Shown here one piece after another: positions 23,688 through 31,973 of a stretch of 40,722 nt of DNA. The translations under genes and the position numbers were made by a program. Position 1 is the stretch's first letter; every line of letters begins with the position of its first letter. Source of the DNA: Nostoc sp. NOS(2021) (GTDB lineage: Bacteria > Cyanobacteriota > Cyanobacteriia > Cyanobacteriales > Nostocaceae); assembly GCF_017115025.1 (NCBI RefSeq), contig NZ_JABXKM010000122.1, forward strand, positions 1-40,722. Reading direction: 5' to 3'. The notes beneath the pieces were generated by a model. That model was not told the DNA's origin and did no database searches. It worked only from the letters and a program-made list of their open reading frames with translations.

Positions 23688-25856
23688 TTATATAACGGGA
23701 TGCGTCACACAGGCATTTACTAAAGGTAAGAGCGGCCCTAATTGCTCTTGTCCATTCACGGCTAAATCGCTGTGACACAAATAAACTCTCTCGGATACAC
23801 GAGACAGTAAATCTGCCAAAATCCTTCGCAGTCGTTGTTCTTCTGCCAATTTCTCATCTTCTGCTGTCCAAGGTTCGCCTAACCTGTCTCGCAGGAAAAA
23901 CGGCGCACCAAACAATGTCGCCGCACCACCTTTCGCCCATAGAGGTGAACCAGCATCCAGCCAAAAATGCCATCGGTGCGATCGCCGACTAGATCGATAT
24001 TGAAATATAGTTGCTAATGTGACAGCCTTTCTCACTCCACCGATGGGACGCACAGGGTAAGGGTTGGCGGTGATTGTACCACGTCGCAGTAGTTGAATGA
24101 ATTCAATAATAGTTGTGTAAGGCGTTGTCTCAACTGGGGCAATTTGTCGTAATCTGGTGTCAATTTCCCAGTAGTGTTGGGCGGTTTCTAATAATTCCCG
24201 CAGTGCTGCTAGTTGTTCGTATGGGAGATTGCTACCATTCCACAAAAAACGTTGAATTGCTCTGTCTAAGAGTGAAATGGGACTGGGAATTAAACGCAAT
24301 TCTTGTTGCGATCGCTGCTGTTCTAACCACTGTAATATCTCATTATAAGCTGTGGTAGCTGCATAGCCGATTCGATCCCAGCGCTCGAAGGCTGATACTG
24401 GTAGCAAATTGGGGCGATCGGGATGGGGTAAAAAGCAGTAATCTGCAATCAAACCCGCACGTACCGGATCAATATCAGTAGAGACGCGATTAATCGCGTC
24501 TGTAGAGTTATCTGGTACTTGTTGTTTCCTACTCAAAACAACCAGCATTTCTGCCACGGCATCTCGATCTACTAAGCGTCCCAAGCCGGGATAAACTAGT
24601 GCCAGCATAGTGAGCAATGCGCGAATGATCGGTGAACTAATTAGCGAACGTTGGTCATTAAGGGATTGTACCTGGATATTTTGTTTAACGAGGATTTCTA
24701 CTAGAGTATAACGAGCGATCGCATCTAAACCTGGTGCAATAATCGCCACTTGTTCCGGCTGCACTTGCTTTGATTGGATGGCGTTAGCAATAACTTCTGC
24801 TGTTTGTCGCAATAATTGGGCGCGGGAGGTGGTTTGAATTGAATGCACAATCTCAGGTAAACTCAACAGTACCATCGGTTCTGTGACTAATTCCACCATC
24901 TGTTTAGTGAGTTGCTCACCAAGGGACTCAGCAGGCGGCCCGGTCAAGATTTCTACCCGACAACGCTCTGCTAACCCTTCTAAATAGTTGGGATCTGCTC
25001 CCAATCCCAATCGCACTGCACCATCGGGATTGTAGCTAAATGCCCCGACTGCACCTTGATCTAATAGCAACTCAAACAAAAGACGCGCTACGCTAGGATA
25101 GTCATCAACATCATCCGCCAGAACCGCCTGATAGCGTTTAGTTAGATGCTGCTGGTAATTGCGATCGCTTAACAAATGCTGACTATAAAGTTCAGTAATA
25201 ATTCCATAAGTCAGTAATCCCCTCTCTAAACACCAGTTACGCCAATCTAGGAGCAAAGAGGCTAGAAATTCCGGCTCTAAAGTTGTAGTATTTTCCCCCA
25301 GACCCCTGGCCAAAATCTGGGCAATATCTTCGCAAGGTATACCACTGTAAGCTGCTAATTGCAATAAGTCTAGAATGCGACGCACTAAGCGAGATTCATT
25401 CACTCCCGCAATACGTAAAATTTCTTCGTCTAATTGGGTACGCCAGAGTTTGGTTGCTAACTCTTGTTCCGTTTCTGGCCGCAATCGTACCGGAAACTGT
25501 GCCTTCAGGTTCAACGAGTTAATTAGCAACGGCCAAAATAAAATAACTTCATCCTGGAAAAAACCTAGCGGCGTCTTGGCACGAACCGGATATTTTCCTA
25601 ATGTACATGTAACAATTATATCTCCCAATTCTCGACGATTATCATCATTGGCAGCTAAGACTAAAACTCCTGGCTCTGTTTGTTTAAGATATAAAAATTC
25701 GGGTACATGACCACTTTTTTTACGTCCTGGTTTTTTAGTATAAAATGATTCAGTATATTGATTTTCAGATTTTACCCAATTACAAAATTGCTCTACCAAG
25801 CGAGCCGTCTTACCACTGCGGCTAGTGCCAACAATCCAAACCGAATGAGAAACCAC
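23688..25856 (-). CDS. large UvrD/AddB-like P-loop protein
   Basis: This 722-residue protein begins with a P-loop, VGTSRSGKTARLVEQF (GxxxxGKT at residues 10-17), followed by VLVLAANDDNRREL, as in the N-terminus of UvrD/RecB/AddB superfamily 1 proteins. AVLADDVDDYP near residue 245 resembles a Walker B segment with the expected acidic residues. QVAIIAPGLDAIARYTLVEI and SLISSPIIRALLTMLALVYPG resemble later helicase or AddB motifs. It lacks a recognisable C-terminal nuclease with an Fe-S Cys set, so it may be a scaffold or motor subunit only. The start is a GTG with GGAGAAAG six bases upstream. It is divergent from pxcA. Recombination or repair is the likely area; the exact role is not known to me. 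Confidence 0.65.
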   Translation of the reverse strand: MVSHSVWIVGTSRSGKTARLVEQFCNWVKSENQYTESFYTKKPGRKKSGHVPEFLYLKQTEPGVLVLAANDDNRRELGDIIVTCTLGKYPVRAKTPLGFFQDEVILFWPLLINSLNLKAQFPVRLRPETEQELATKLWRTQLDEEILRIAGVNESRLVRRILDLLQLAAYSGIPCEDIAQILARGLGENTTTLEPEFLASLLLDWRNWCLERGLLTYGIITELYSQHLLSDRNYQQHLTKRYQAVLADDVDDYPSVARLLFELLLDQGAVGAFSYNPDGAVRLGLGADPNYLEGLAERCRVEILTGPPAESLGEQLTKQMVELVTEPMVLLSLPEIVHSIQTTSRAQLLRQTAEVIANAIQSKQVQPEQVAIIAPGLDAIARYTLVEILVKQNIQVQSLNDQRSLISSPIIRALLTMLALVYPGLGRLVDRDAVAEMLVVLSRKQQVPDNSTDAINRVSTDIDPVRAGLIADYCFLPHPDRPNLLPVSAFERWDRIGYAATTAYNEILQWLEQQRSQQELRLIPSPISLLDRAIQRFLWNGSNLPYEQLAALRELLETAQHYWEIDTRLRQIAPVETTPYTTIIEFIQLLRRGTITANPYPVRPIGGVRKAVTLATIFQYRSSRRSHRWHFWLDAGSPLWAKGGAATLFGAPFFLRDRLGEPWTAEDEKLAEEQRLRRILADLLSRVSERVYLCHSDLAVNGQEQLGPLLPLVNACVTHPVI

Positions 25857-25943
25857 AAACTTTCTCCTTGTAGATTTGCTAGTATACCTCGTGCGTTAAC
25901 TTAAGGTTAATAATCACCAAATAATCCTGGATGATTGTCTGCA

Positions 25944-27290
25944 ATGAAAAACTCTGTTTTTAGCCAAAAAATCTATTCTTTCTTACTTGCTGCTTATCGA
26001 TGGTACTTACAGACTCCTGAACGTTCTTTACATGAAGCTTACGATGCGGCCTTAAAAATTCAGGAAATAGAAGATAAGCATTTCAATGGTAATAAAATAG
26101 ACATTGACTCAGCCATGTACAGTAACAGCGTCATGGATTATTTTGAGTCAGACCTAAAAAAGCTATTAAAAACTGCGAGGATGCGGCTTACAGAGTTGAA
26201 AGCAAGCCGTTGGTTTTTAAATGAAGAAAATCAAAAAGCTGCTCAGAAAGTAGGTATAGAGCATCCCAGTCCTTCTTTGGTTTTGGAAAAGCTAAACTTC
26301 ATCGATCAAGTTATATCCAAATACACAACAAGTTCTGATCAAATAACTTCTAAAGCTTTAGTAGTCAAACCTCCAAATCTACCAGTTAACTCTGTCATAT
26401 CTGACGACAAGTCGCTACTCGTCAATACTCCAACGTTACCACCCAAAATAGCAACTCAAGACTCGGATAACAAACCAAAAATAAAGCGTAAAACCGATAC
26501 AATCGGCGTTTTACCCCGCTCTATTTTAAGTACTATCAGTCGTCTGCAAGTTGAATTAGACCCTAATTCTGAACAAGAGGTAATTCAGAATTTTCGTCAG
26601 ACTCAAAGAAGAACAATAATATCTATCAGGTTTATTTTACTATTAATTATCGTACCACTTTTGACGCATCAGATAGCAAAAGCTTTCGTAGTCGGCCCAA
26701 CTCTTGAGCGGTTTAGAAGCAATGAGCAAATGCAGATATTCCTGAATTCTGAAATGGAAGAGGAAGCTCTTGTAGAATTAGAAGGATTTGAAGAAAAGCT
26801 CAAGTTTGAAAATCTCATTAGAAATGCCCCTCCACTGTCGTCTGAGCAGATGGAAATTGAAATGAAAAAGAAGGCTATTGAGCTTGCTGAAGAATTTCGT
26901 CACGAAAGCTCTAATGCGATCAAAAATGTTTTTGCAGATATTTTCTCGGTGGGTGCTTTTATCTGGCTGTTGTTAGTCAGCAAGTCTTCTATTGCTGTGC
27001 TCAAAGATTTCTTTGATAATATTGTCTATGGACTTAGTGATAGTGCCAAGGCATTTATCATCATTTTGTTTACTGATATATTTGTAGGATTCCACTCTCC
27101 TCATGGCTGGGAAGTATTGCTAGAAGGTGTATCACGCCATTGGGGATTACCAGCAAATCGAGATTTTATCTTCTTATTTATTGCTACATTTCCGGTGATT
27201 TTAGATACCATTTTCAAATATTGGATCTTCCGATATTTGAACCGGATATCGCCTTCCGCAGTTGCTACTTACCGTAATATGAATGAATAG
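25944..27290 (+). CDS. pxcA: proton extrusion protein PxcA (CemA family)
   Basis: This protein of about 448 residues belongs to the PxcA/CotA/CemA family, which is needed for light-induced proton release and acclimation to acid or fluctuating light. The N-terminal half is soluble (SFLLAAYRWYLQTPERSLHE near 12-31, then helical). The C-terminal half has four membrane spans (about 232-254, 330-350, 365-390, 415-440). The conserved GFHSPHGWEVLLEG sequence lies between the last two. Length is as in other cyanobacterial PxcA proteins. The ATG at 25944 is preferred to an in-frame TTG at 25935. It is divergent from the AddB-like gene and stands alone. Confidence 0.92.
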   Translation: MKNSVFSQKIYSFLLAAYRWYLQTPERSLHEAYDAALKIQEIEDKHFNGNKIDIDSAMYSNSVMDYFESDLKKLLKTARMRLTELKASRWFLNEENQKAAQKVGIEHPSPSLVLEKLNFIDQVISKYTTSSDQITSKALVVKPPNLPVNSVISDDKSLLVNTPTLPPKIATQDSDNKPKIKRKTDTIGVLPRSILSTISRLQVELDPNSEQEVIQNFRQTQRRTIISIRFILLLIIVPLLTHQIAKAFVVGPTLERFRSNEQMQIFLNSEMEEEALVELEGFEEKLKFENLIRNAPPLSSEQMEIEMKKKAIELAEEFRHESSNAIKNVFADIFSVGAFIWLLLVSKSSIAVLKDFFDNIVYGLSDSAKAFIIILFTDIFVGFHSPHGWEVLLEGVSRHWGLPANRDFIFLFIATFPVILDTIFKYWIFRYLNRISPSAVATYRNMNE

Positions 27291-27318
27291 GGAATTGGGC
27301 ATTGGGCATTGGGCATAG
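27291..27318. repeat. 7-bp short tandem repeat (ATTGGGC)
   Basis: Between three and four units directly follow the pxcA stop. It is the reverse complement of the unit at 10252-10331. Confidence 0.85.
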
Positions 27319-27463
27319 AGTCTTCAACAGTAAGACTGGCAAGAAGATAAGCGAGGAGAAGGAAGATAAGGAAATTCCTGCTCATGGGGACAGTCCTGGC
27401 AGCACAGCAATGAAGTATTACTGCCAAGCTATTAAAGCTCGCGGGTGGCAACAGCAACAATAG
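27319..27463 (+). other. open frame of about 50 codons, no start seen
   Basis: A frame reads VFNSKTGKKISEEKEDKEIP, then MKYYCQAIKARGWQQQQ before a TAG at 27461-27463. It stays open upstream through the short repeats, and the only Met is near the end. It could be the tail of a gene whose front was replaced by repeats, or chance. I do not recognise it. Confidence 0.25.
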
Positions 27464-27507
27464 AAGTATTACAGAGCAGGAAAATTTTTTCTTTCCTGCT
27501 CTACTAC

Positions 27508-27702
27508 CTAACCTTGCCCAGGTGAAGAATTAATTCGCCTTTGTAATTCGGCTTCAAACTCCTCATCAGTGGTGCAAAGCACACCCGGACGCTCACTTAA
27601 TTTGTCCATGTACTTGTGAAATGCTTCCGTGTCCTGTGGATGAGTCCTGACGTAACTCAATAATTGGGCGTCAGACATTGCATCAAAATTGATTTGGTTC
27701 AC
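27508..27702 (-). CDS. DUF6887-type small protein
   Basis: This 64-residue protein begins NQINFDAMSDAQLLSYVRTH, which matches the cyanobacterial DUF6887 family as I recall it; an acidic Glu-rich helix (DEEFEAELQRRI) and a short tail follow. Start is GTG at 27702, overlapping the stop of the upstream DUF6888 frame in GTGA, so the two are translated together. Small paired proteins of this kind have no known function, but the close pairing and repeated occurrence in cyanobacteria suggest a two-component unit such as a toxin-antitoxin. That is inference. Confidence 0.75.
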   Translation of the reverse strand: MNQINFDAMSDAQLLSYVRTHPQDTEAFHKYMDKLSERPGVLCTTDEEFEAELQRRINSSPGQG

Positions 27703-27866
27703 TTAACAAATACCTCCCCGTTGGGAAAGATTTCTACTTCAATTGTGTCTCCAATCAACACGAAAATTCGTTTGCTACGTTCGTCCATCCGAACTACGTT
27801 GATTGGCTGCATCAAGTTACTTGCTGCAACGCATCGGCGATACAGCGCTTGTAATTGTTTTAGCGT
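27699..27866 (-). CDS. DUF6888-type small protein, degraded or non-canonical start
   Basis: A 55-codon frame reads TLKQLQALYRRCVAASNLMQ, PINVVRMDERSKRIFVLIGD and TIEVEIFPNGEVFVK, then TGA. This is the DUF6888 pattern, normally found just before DUF6887. The expected start is at 27866, but the codon is ACG rather than ATG, placed five bases after an intact AGGGAG. In-frame ATG occurs only at codon 19, and an in-frame TGA lies further upstream. Either ACG is used as a weak start, or the gene is newly inactivated. It is too short for common ORF thresholds. Function unknown. Confidence 0.7.
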   Translation of the reverse strand, partial: TLKQLQALYRRCVAASNLMQPINVVRMDERSKRIFVLIGDTIEVEIFPNGEVFVK

Positions 27867-27920
27867 CGCTCCCTGTGCAAGAAGTGCGATCGCCCCGGTA
27901 ATGACAAAGCGATCTCACTC

Positions 27921-27977
27921 GTGGAAAGTTGCCTTTCCGAACACGGATGTATTTTGCATCCGTTTTTGAAAAGTTAA
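27921..27977 (+). repeat. dispersed 57-bp repeat, copy 1
   Basis: This reads GTGGAAAGTTGCCTTTCC...ATCCG...TTTGAAAAGTTAAC and recurs at 29382-29441 with scattered mismatches. Each copy lies about 50-80 bp before a plus-strand gene (28054, 29492). Confidence 0.65.
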
Positions 27978-28053
27978 CTGGGTGAAAAATTTTCAACAAT
28001 TGGTAGACATGAGTTGGTTTTGGGCTAGATACATACAGCCCTATTCCAAAATC

Positions 28054-28248
28054 ATGAACAATCCACAAAAGAAACCAAACCCGGCGGCTGATGAGCTTGC
28101 AGCCCTGCGTCAAGAGTTGAGCGAGTTCAGGAAGGACTTTGCCAAGTTCAATCAAGAACTATCTCTCAAAATCGCTTTTGGCGTTATCGGATCAATCATC
28201 CTCATGTCAATCCTTGGTGGGTTTTTGTCTCTCCTTTTTAGGGGATAG
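28054..28248 (+). CDS. small coiled-coil membrane protein
   Basis: The likely product has 64 residues: an acidic and basic helix rich in Leu heptads (ELAALRQELSEFRKDFAKFN, about 14-33) and one hydrophobic span (IAFGVIGSIILMSILGGFLS, about 40-59), then a short basic tail. An in-frame GTG at 27982 would add 24 residues, but that region lies by the dispersed repeat. The layout resembles small phage-holin-like or hemolysin-type tail-anchored proteins, but I name no family. It is preceded by copy 1 of the 57-bp repeat and followed by a spacer with a hairpin. Confidence 0.6.
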   Translation: MNNPQKKPNPAADELAALRQELSEFRKDFAKFNQELSLKIAFGVIGSIILMSILGGFLSLLFRG

Positions 28249-28375
28249 GGGTATGAAAATTAAGCTCTGGCGATCGCATCCGGCGCATCCGGTGATGACA
28301 AATGCGTAGGCGCAGCCCGCCGTAGGCATCGCTTTTTGGGCTTTCTAAATATAGTCTGTTGAAAAAATAGTTAAA

Positions 28376-28996
28376 ATGGATTCACAAAGCATACTGACTC
28401 TGGCCAAACTTGGTGACGCAAATGCGATCGCGGCACTGATAAATAACTCCTTAAAAGGAAAACGTATTATTGCTAAAGTCACCAAAAAAGATGACTGTTT
28501 ACAGGTCATTCTAGAATCGCCAGAAGTACCGAGCCAAGAGTCATTAGTTAGCACTATTCGCAAGGGTTTAATGTCGTTAGCCCCTGAATCTATTAGCCAC
28601 GTCAAGATATACGCGCGTCAATCAGAAGGCAGTCACGTAGTCTGGAGTGAAAGATTTAGCTTAACTACTACAGAAACCCCAAGAATACCCGATTTTAGTC
28701 CACCAATGAGTGCAGAAGCATCTGGGCATCTCAAAAAAGAGGCTCGGAAAAGAGAGATAGAGCTTGGTTTAGTGTTTTGGGGCTTAATCTTCTTATTTGG
28801 CGGATGTACTACCTATGTAGGCGGCTATCCTTGGACTTGCCAGCAAGCTGAAAATGCAGTGCAAGAGGCGCAAAAAGATTTAGACGATGCTTTCAATAAA
28901 GCCGAACAAGGAAAATTAGATGACAAGCGTCTAAATGGCTATATTTACGTTCTTGATCATCAACAAGGTGTAAGAGATAGAAAATGTAGTAATTGA
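28376..28996 (+). CDS. cyanobacterial unknown protein with one membrane span
   Basis: This 206-residue protein has an N-terminal domain of about 100 residues (LAKLGDANAIAALINNSLKG, CLQVILESPEVPSQESLV, IRKGLMSLAPESISHVKIY). I recall this layout from many cyanobacterial proteins, where it appears in front of varied partners; it has no known function. Next comes a polar linker, a span at about 133-150 (LGLVFWGLIFLFGG) and a Cys-containing tail (CTTYVGGYPWTCQQAENAVQ) that forms a helix at the end. The final Cys is three residues from the end. There is no clear Shine-Dalgarno sequence. Only the N-terminal domain is recognised, so function is open. Confidence 0.6.
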   Translation: MDSQSILTLAKLGDANAIAALINNSLKGKRIIAKVTKKDDCLQVILESPEVPSQESLVSTIRKGLMSLAPESISHVKIYARQSEGSHVVWSERFSLTTTETPRIPDFSPPMSAEASGHLKKEARKREIELGLVFWGLIFLFGGCTTYVGGYPWTCQQAENAVQEAQKDLDDAFNKAEQGKLDDKRLNGYIYVLDHQQGVRDRKCSN

Positions 28997-29491
28997 GTCG
29001 TTTGCAGCATAAACTGTCCCTTCTTCATCGTAAAAGTTGATCGCTTCTATGCGTTCCGAAAAAATTTCAGGAATACCCTATTTCCCCATCCCCCTCTACC
29101 TCCATCGCCCGATTAACGGCAATGCTAAGGCAGCACATTAAATTTTCAAGGTTCTCTTACCCAAGGCAGAGGCATCAGTGCGCTGTTGAGATTCCTTTGG
29201 CTAGGGGAAGAGTGCGAACAGCAAGTGTTGTCAGCAAGTGCTGTTCGTGTTTTGAGGCGATAGCTAATGTGTCAGCAAAAGTGATCGCTTTTTTGTTGTC
29301 AGCAGACAATAGACAAAATAGTACTTTGCCTCTGCCAGCGAGTAGGGAGCGATCGTACCGGGCAAGGGGCGATCGCATTTTTGTGGACAAGTTACCTTTC
29401 CTAATACAGATGTAAAACTCATCCGCATTTGAAAAGTTAACAAGCTGTTCAGTTTTTGTCCCGGTGATAATCTTAAAAATTTTGAATTTTG
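28997..29491. other. intergenic with hairpins and repeat copy 2
   Basis: The 495-bp gap contains a 9-bp hairpin CGAACAGCA/TGCTGTTCG (29215-29223, 29239-29247), two HIP1-like sites, and at 29382-29441 the second copy of the 57-bp repeat found at 27921. Frames seen on both strands here (about 100 codons) look like shadows of the repeats. Confidence 0.55.
29382..29441 (+). repeat. dispersed 57-bp repeat, copy 2
   Basis: GTGGACAAGTTACCTTTCC...CATCCG...TTTGAAAAGTTAAC aligns end to end with 27921-27977, keeping the GTTNCCTTTCC and GAAAAGTTAAC ends. It ends 50 bp before mltA. Confidence 0.65.
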
Positions 29492-30775
29492 ATGAAAAAG
29501 ACACTTGCTGGGTTAGGAAAGTTTAGCAAAATTATCGCCATTAGCTTACCTGTGGTTTTATCGATTTTGCTGGTGCGAATGCAATCTTTGGCGTATCGGG
29601 AACTTAGTCCGCCAGAATGTCGTGTGAAAAAGTGGGATATACCAGTGTCCTTGACTGCTAAAAATCAAGATGCATTTTCACAAAAGCAAAAAGTACCATT
29701 AATTCAGAGACTACCAGTTACTTGTTGTCAAGATGATACCTCTTGTTTCGATGAAGTAATCTATGGACAAATACCAGACAAAAAGGCACTGATAAGTGCG
29801 ATCGCTCGCAGTCTTCAATATCTGCAAACAGCTAATGCTGCGGCTGCTTATAAAAACTATCCGGTGGCTGGGATTACGCGCGATCGCGTGTTCAAAAGCT
29901 TGAAAAGATTCCGCGAACTTCTATTAAAAACTAATTCTGCAATAGAATTACATCAAGCCATCGAGCGGGAATTTGTTCTTTATCAGTCAGTCGGTAAAGA
30001 TAACAAAGGTTCCGTTTTATTCACCGCCTATTATGAGCCACTTTACGCCGCCAGTCGCGTCCCCACAACAGAATATCGCTATCCTGTTTATCAGTTACCT
30101 CCTGATTTAAACTCCTGGTCTAAGCCTCATCCTACACGCTTGGAGTTAGAAGGAGTAGATGGTTTACAAGGCGCAAAAGGTAAATTGCGAGGATTAGAGT
30201 TGTTTTGGTTTCGCGATCGCCTGGAACCATATCTAACTCAAATTGAAGGTTCGGCGAGACTTCAGCTTCCCGATGGTACTCAAACAACAATCGGTTATGC
30301 CGGTAATACCGCTTATAATTACAAAAGCATTGGCCGAGAATTAGTGAATGATGGCAAATTACCGCTACAAGGTATAACTATGCCAATTATTCTCGACTAT
30401 TTCCAAAAGCATCCCCAAGAATTAAATATTTATATTCCGCGCGATCGCAGCTTTGTTTTTTTTCAAGAAAATCACGGTGAGCCAGCCCAAGGTTCTATCA
30501 AGGTACCACTAACAGCAGAGCGTTCTATTGCTACAGATAAATCTCTCATGCCTCCTGGTGCTTTAGCGTTGATTCACACTTCTATTCCCTTTGTTAATCC
30601 TACCGGAAAAATGGAGGAGCGCATCGTTAGTCGCTATGTTCTTGACCAAGATACCGGAGGCGCAATTAAAGGTGCAGGTAGGGTAGATTATTTTTTAGGT
30701 ACTGGGAAATTAGCAGGCGATCGCGCTGGTATTACAGTCAGCAATGGACAATTATTTTATCTATTACTCAAGTAG
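29492..30775 (+). CDS. mltA: membrane-bound lytic murein transglycosylase A
   Basis: This enzyme of about 427 residues cuts peptidoglycan between MurNAc and GlcNAc, forming 1,6-anhydro ends. An N-terminal hydrophobic segment (about 14-32, SLPVVLSILLVRM) is a signal or anchor, without the usual lipobox Cys. The MltA domain (FTAYYEPLYAASRVPTTEYR, about 175-194; YAGNTAYNYKSIGRELV; GQ-type segments) is followed by a 3D domain with the three conserved acidic residues: VLDQDTGGAIKGAGRVDYFL, with Asp385, Asp387 and Asp399. All look intact, so it should be active. The ATG at 29492 is used rather than the TTG just before it. It is monocistronic, with a repeat element after it. Confidence 0.9.
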   Translation: MKKTLAGLGKFSKIIAISLPVVLSILLVRMQSLAYRELSPPECRVKKWDIPVSLTAKNQDAFSQKQKVPLIQRLPVTCCQDDTSCFDEVIYGQIPDKKALISAIARSLQYLQTANAAAAYKNYPVAGITRDRVFKSLKRFRELLLKTNSAIELHQAIEREFVLYQSVGKDNKGSVLFTAYYEPLYAASRVPTTEYRYPVYQLPPDLNSWSKPHPTRLELEGVDGLQGAKGKLRGLELFWFRDRLEPYLTQIEGSARLQLPDGTQTTIGYAGNTAYNYKSIGRELVNDGKLPLQGITMPIILDYFQKHPQELNIYIPRDRSFVFFQENHGEPAQGSIKVPLTAERSIATDKSLMPPGALALIHTSIPFVNPTGKMEERIVSRYVLDQDTGGAIKGAGRVDYFLGTGKLAGDRAGITVSNGQLFYLLLK

Positions 30776-30782
30776 TTAACTT

Positions 30783-30918
30783 AACCTCAAATCGGCGGTT
30801 AGAAACCGCATCTACACAGTCAAAACCCGCCTGCGCGGGTTTCAAACTCTTGATTTGACCTTAAGCCCACCTGCGTGGGCTAAGTTTGTGTAGCCGCGAA
30901 TTCCATTTGCCAGGGCTA
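30783..30918. repeat. dispersed hairpin element (related to 16483-16775)
   Basis: It has three short hairpins: GCGGTT/AACCGC (about 30795-30809), AACCCGC/GCGGGTT (30824-30841) and AGCCCAC/GTGGGCT (30864-30881), then CCGCGAATTCCATTTGCC. The second and third, with the ATCAAGAG-type spacer and the ACACAAA flank, also occur in the element at 16505-16600 in the opposite orientation. Stems differ by paired changes. It ends at the stop codon of the DUF3134 gene. Confidence 0.75.
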
Positions 30919-31149
30919 GGCTTCTATATCCATCTCAGCATCGTCATCGTCATGATCATAAGGGATATCGTCAAGGTCGATCATTTCTGAAATTTCTTCT
31001 ACTTCAGTTAGATACTCAGATTCTTGATGTTCACGCTCGATTAGACGACCAGTTGACTTTAGCCATTCCAAAAGAATAAACTCATTACTTGTACGAATTA
31101 CAGGCGCTCGCTGGTTACGAGGTTCTTCACGCAAAGGACTTATAGGCAT
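30916..31149 (-). CDS. DUF3134 protein
   Basis: This 77-residue protein starts PISPLREEPRNQRAPVI, the pattern I associate with DUF3134, followed by LEWLKSTGRLIERE and a long acidic tail (EVEEISEMIDLDDIPYDHDD). It is soluble, very acidic at the C-terminus, and has no cysteine. Function is unknown and the family appears limited to cyanobacteria. The stop codon is formed by the edge of the repeat element that follows. Confidence 0.85.
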   Translation of the reverse strand: MPISPLREEPRNQRAPVIRTSNEFILLEWLKSTGRLIEREHQESEYLTEVEEISEMIDLDDIPYDHDDDDAEMDIEA

Positions 31150-31226
31150 AAAAAAAACTCACTTTGAATTACAGGTTAGCGTACAAAAACATCACAATTG
31201 TACATTAAGGTTAAAAGCCTTATATA

Positions 31227-31419
31227 ATATCATGTCCGGGTAATTAGTTGTGATTCCCATAGTCATTGCACCCCACACGCCAGTCGCTCATGGGGGAAAC
31301 CCCCAAGACCGCGCTGGCTCCCCTTAATCCCCTCCCCGCCGGCGGGGAGGGGAGACAAAACGCAGCTTTGGCTCTTTGGGGTTCTTCGGGTTTAATAAGT
31401 AATCAAGCGGACATGATAT
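31227..31419. mobile_element. 193-bp MITE-like element
   Basis: ATATCATGTCCG at the left (31227-31238) is perfectly inverted at 31408-31419; the next 12 bases (GGTAATTAGTTG against CTTGATTACTTA) match weakly. The interior has a CCCCGCCGGCGGGG hairpin and no gene. The right end recurs in changed form at about 31522-31552. Confidence 0.65.
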
Positions 31420-31544
31420 AACAAGCCTTTTCTCAACAGATGAAATATGAACCATTGAGTTTTTCATCTCAAATCCGTCTACTTACTTACCATTAAAATG
31501 TCTTCGCGTCAGTCCTAATAATAAATCTTCAAGCGGACGCGATC

Positions 31545-31973
31545 TCACAAGGCATTTGGTAGCTTGGCGAGAGTTTCATACATATTAGAGGGCAATGCAG
31601 ACAATCTGTTCGCTACAGCTACTGCATCAGCTAAGTTACTAAATTGACACCGGACTATATCTTGTCCATTTCCTGAAGGGAATCGCTTTCTAGCTTTGTT
31701 AGATACAGCACAAATAATCGCTAAAGCTTTGGCGAACCCATCTTTTGTCAATATTGTTTCTTGAGCGAACCCTTCAACAGGAATAAGGCAAACTTCAAAG
31801 CGATAGCCCGGTCTGGGAGAAACAGCTATGTCAATATATGGTTTATCTTCTTTCCTGATTCGGCGTAAATATTTGGCTGTCGAATTAGTATCATGCAAAT
31901 CAGTCCCAAGGGCGTAAGTAAAAAAACAATCTTCAGTAAGGGATTCAGGACGGGTAATTATATCCGTTGGCAT
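31545..31973 (-). CDS. unknown soluble protein
   Basis: This 142-residue protein has no family I recognise. It is Ala-rich at the C-terminus (DAVAVANRLSALPSNMYETL) and has two predicted strands in the middle (YIDIAVSPRPGYRFEVCLIP). There is no signal peptide or membrane span. Its end overlaps a repeat that resembles the end of the element at 31227-31419. It is bordered on one side by that element and on the other by 0.7 kb without genes. Codon use looks coding in the middle but the gene is only moderately certain. Confidence 0.55.
   Translation of the reverse strand: MPTDIITRPESLTEDCFFTYALGTDLHDTNSTAKYLRRIRKEDKPYIDIAVSPRPGYRFEVCLIPVEGFAQETILTKDGFAKALAIICAVSNKARKRFPSGNGQDIVRCQFSNLADAVAVANRLSALPSNMYETLAKLPNAL

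Noticed and set aside
27817..28155. 112-codon minus-strand frame
   Set aside because: It overlaps the DUF6888 frame and the 57-bp repeat in a different reading frame and has no family features.
29122..29504. Frames of about 100 codons on both strands before mltA
   Set aside because: They cross hairpins and the 57-bp repeat and show no protein-like pattern.
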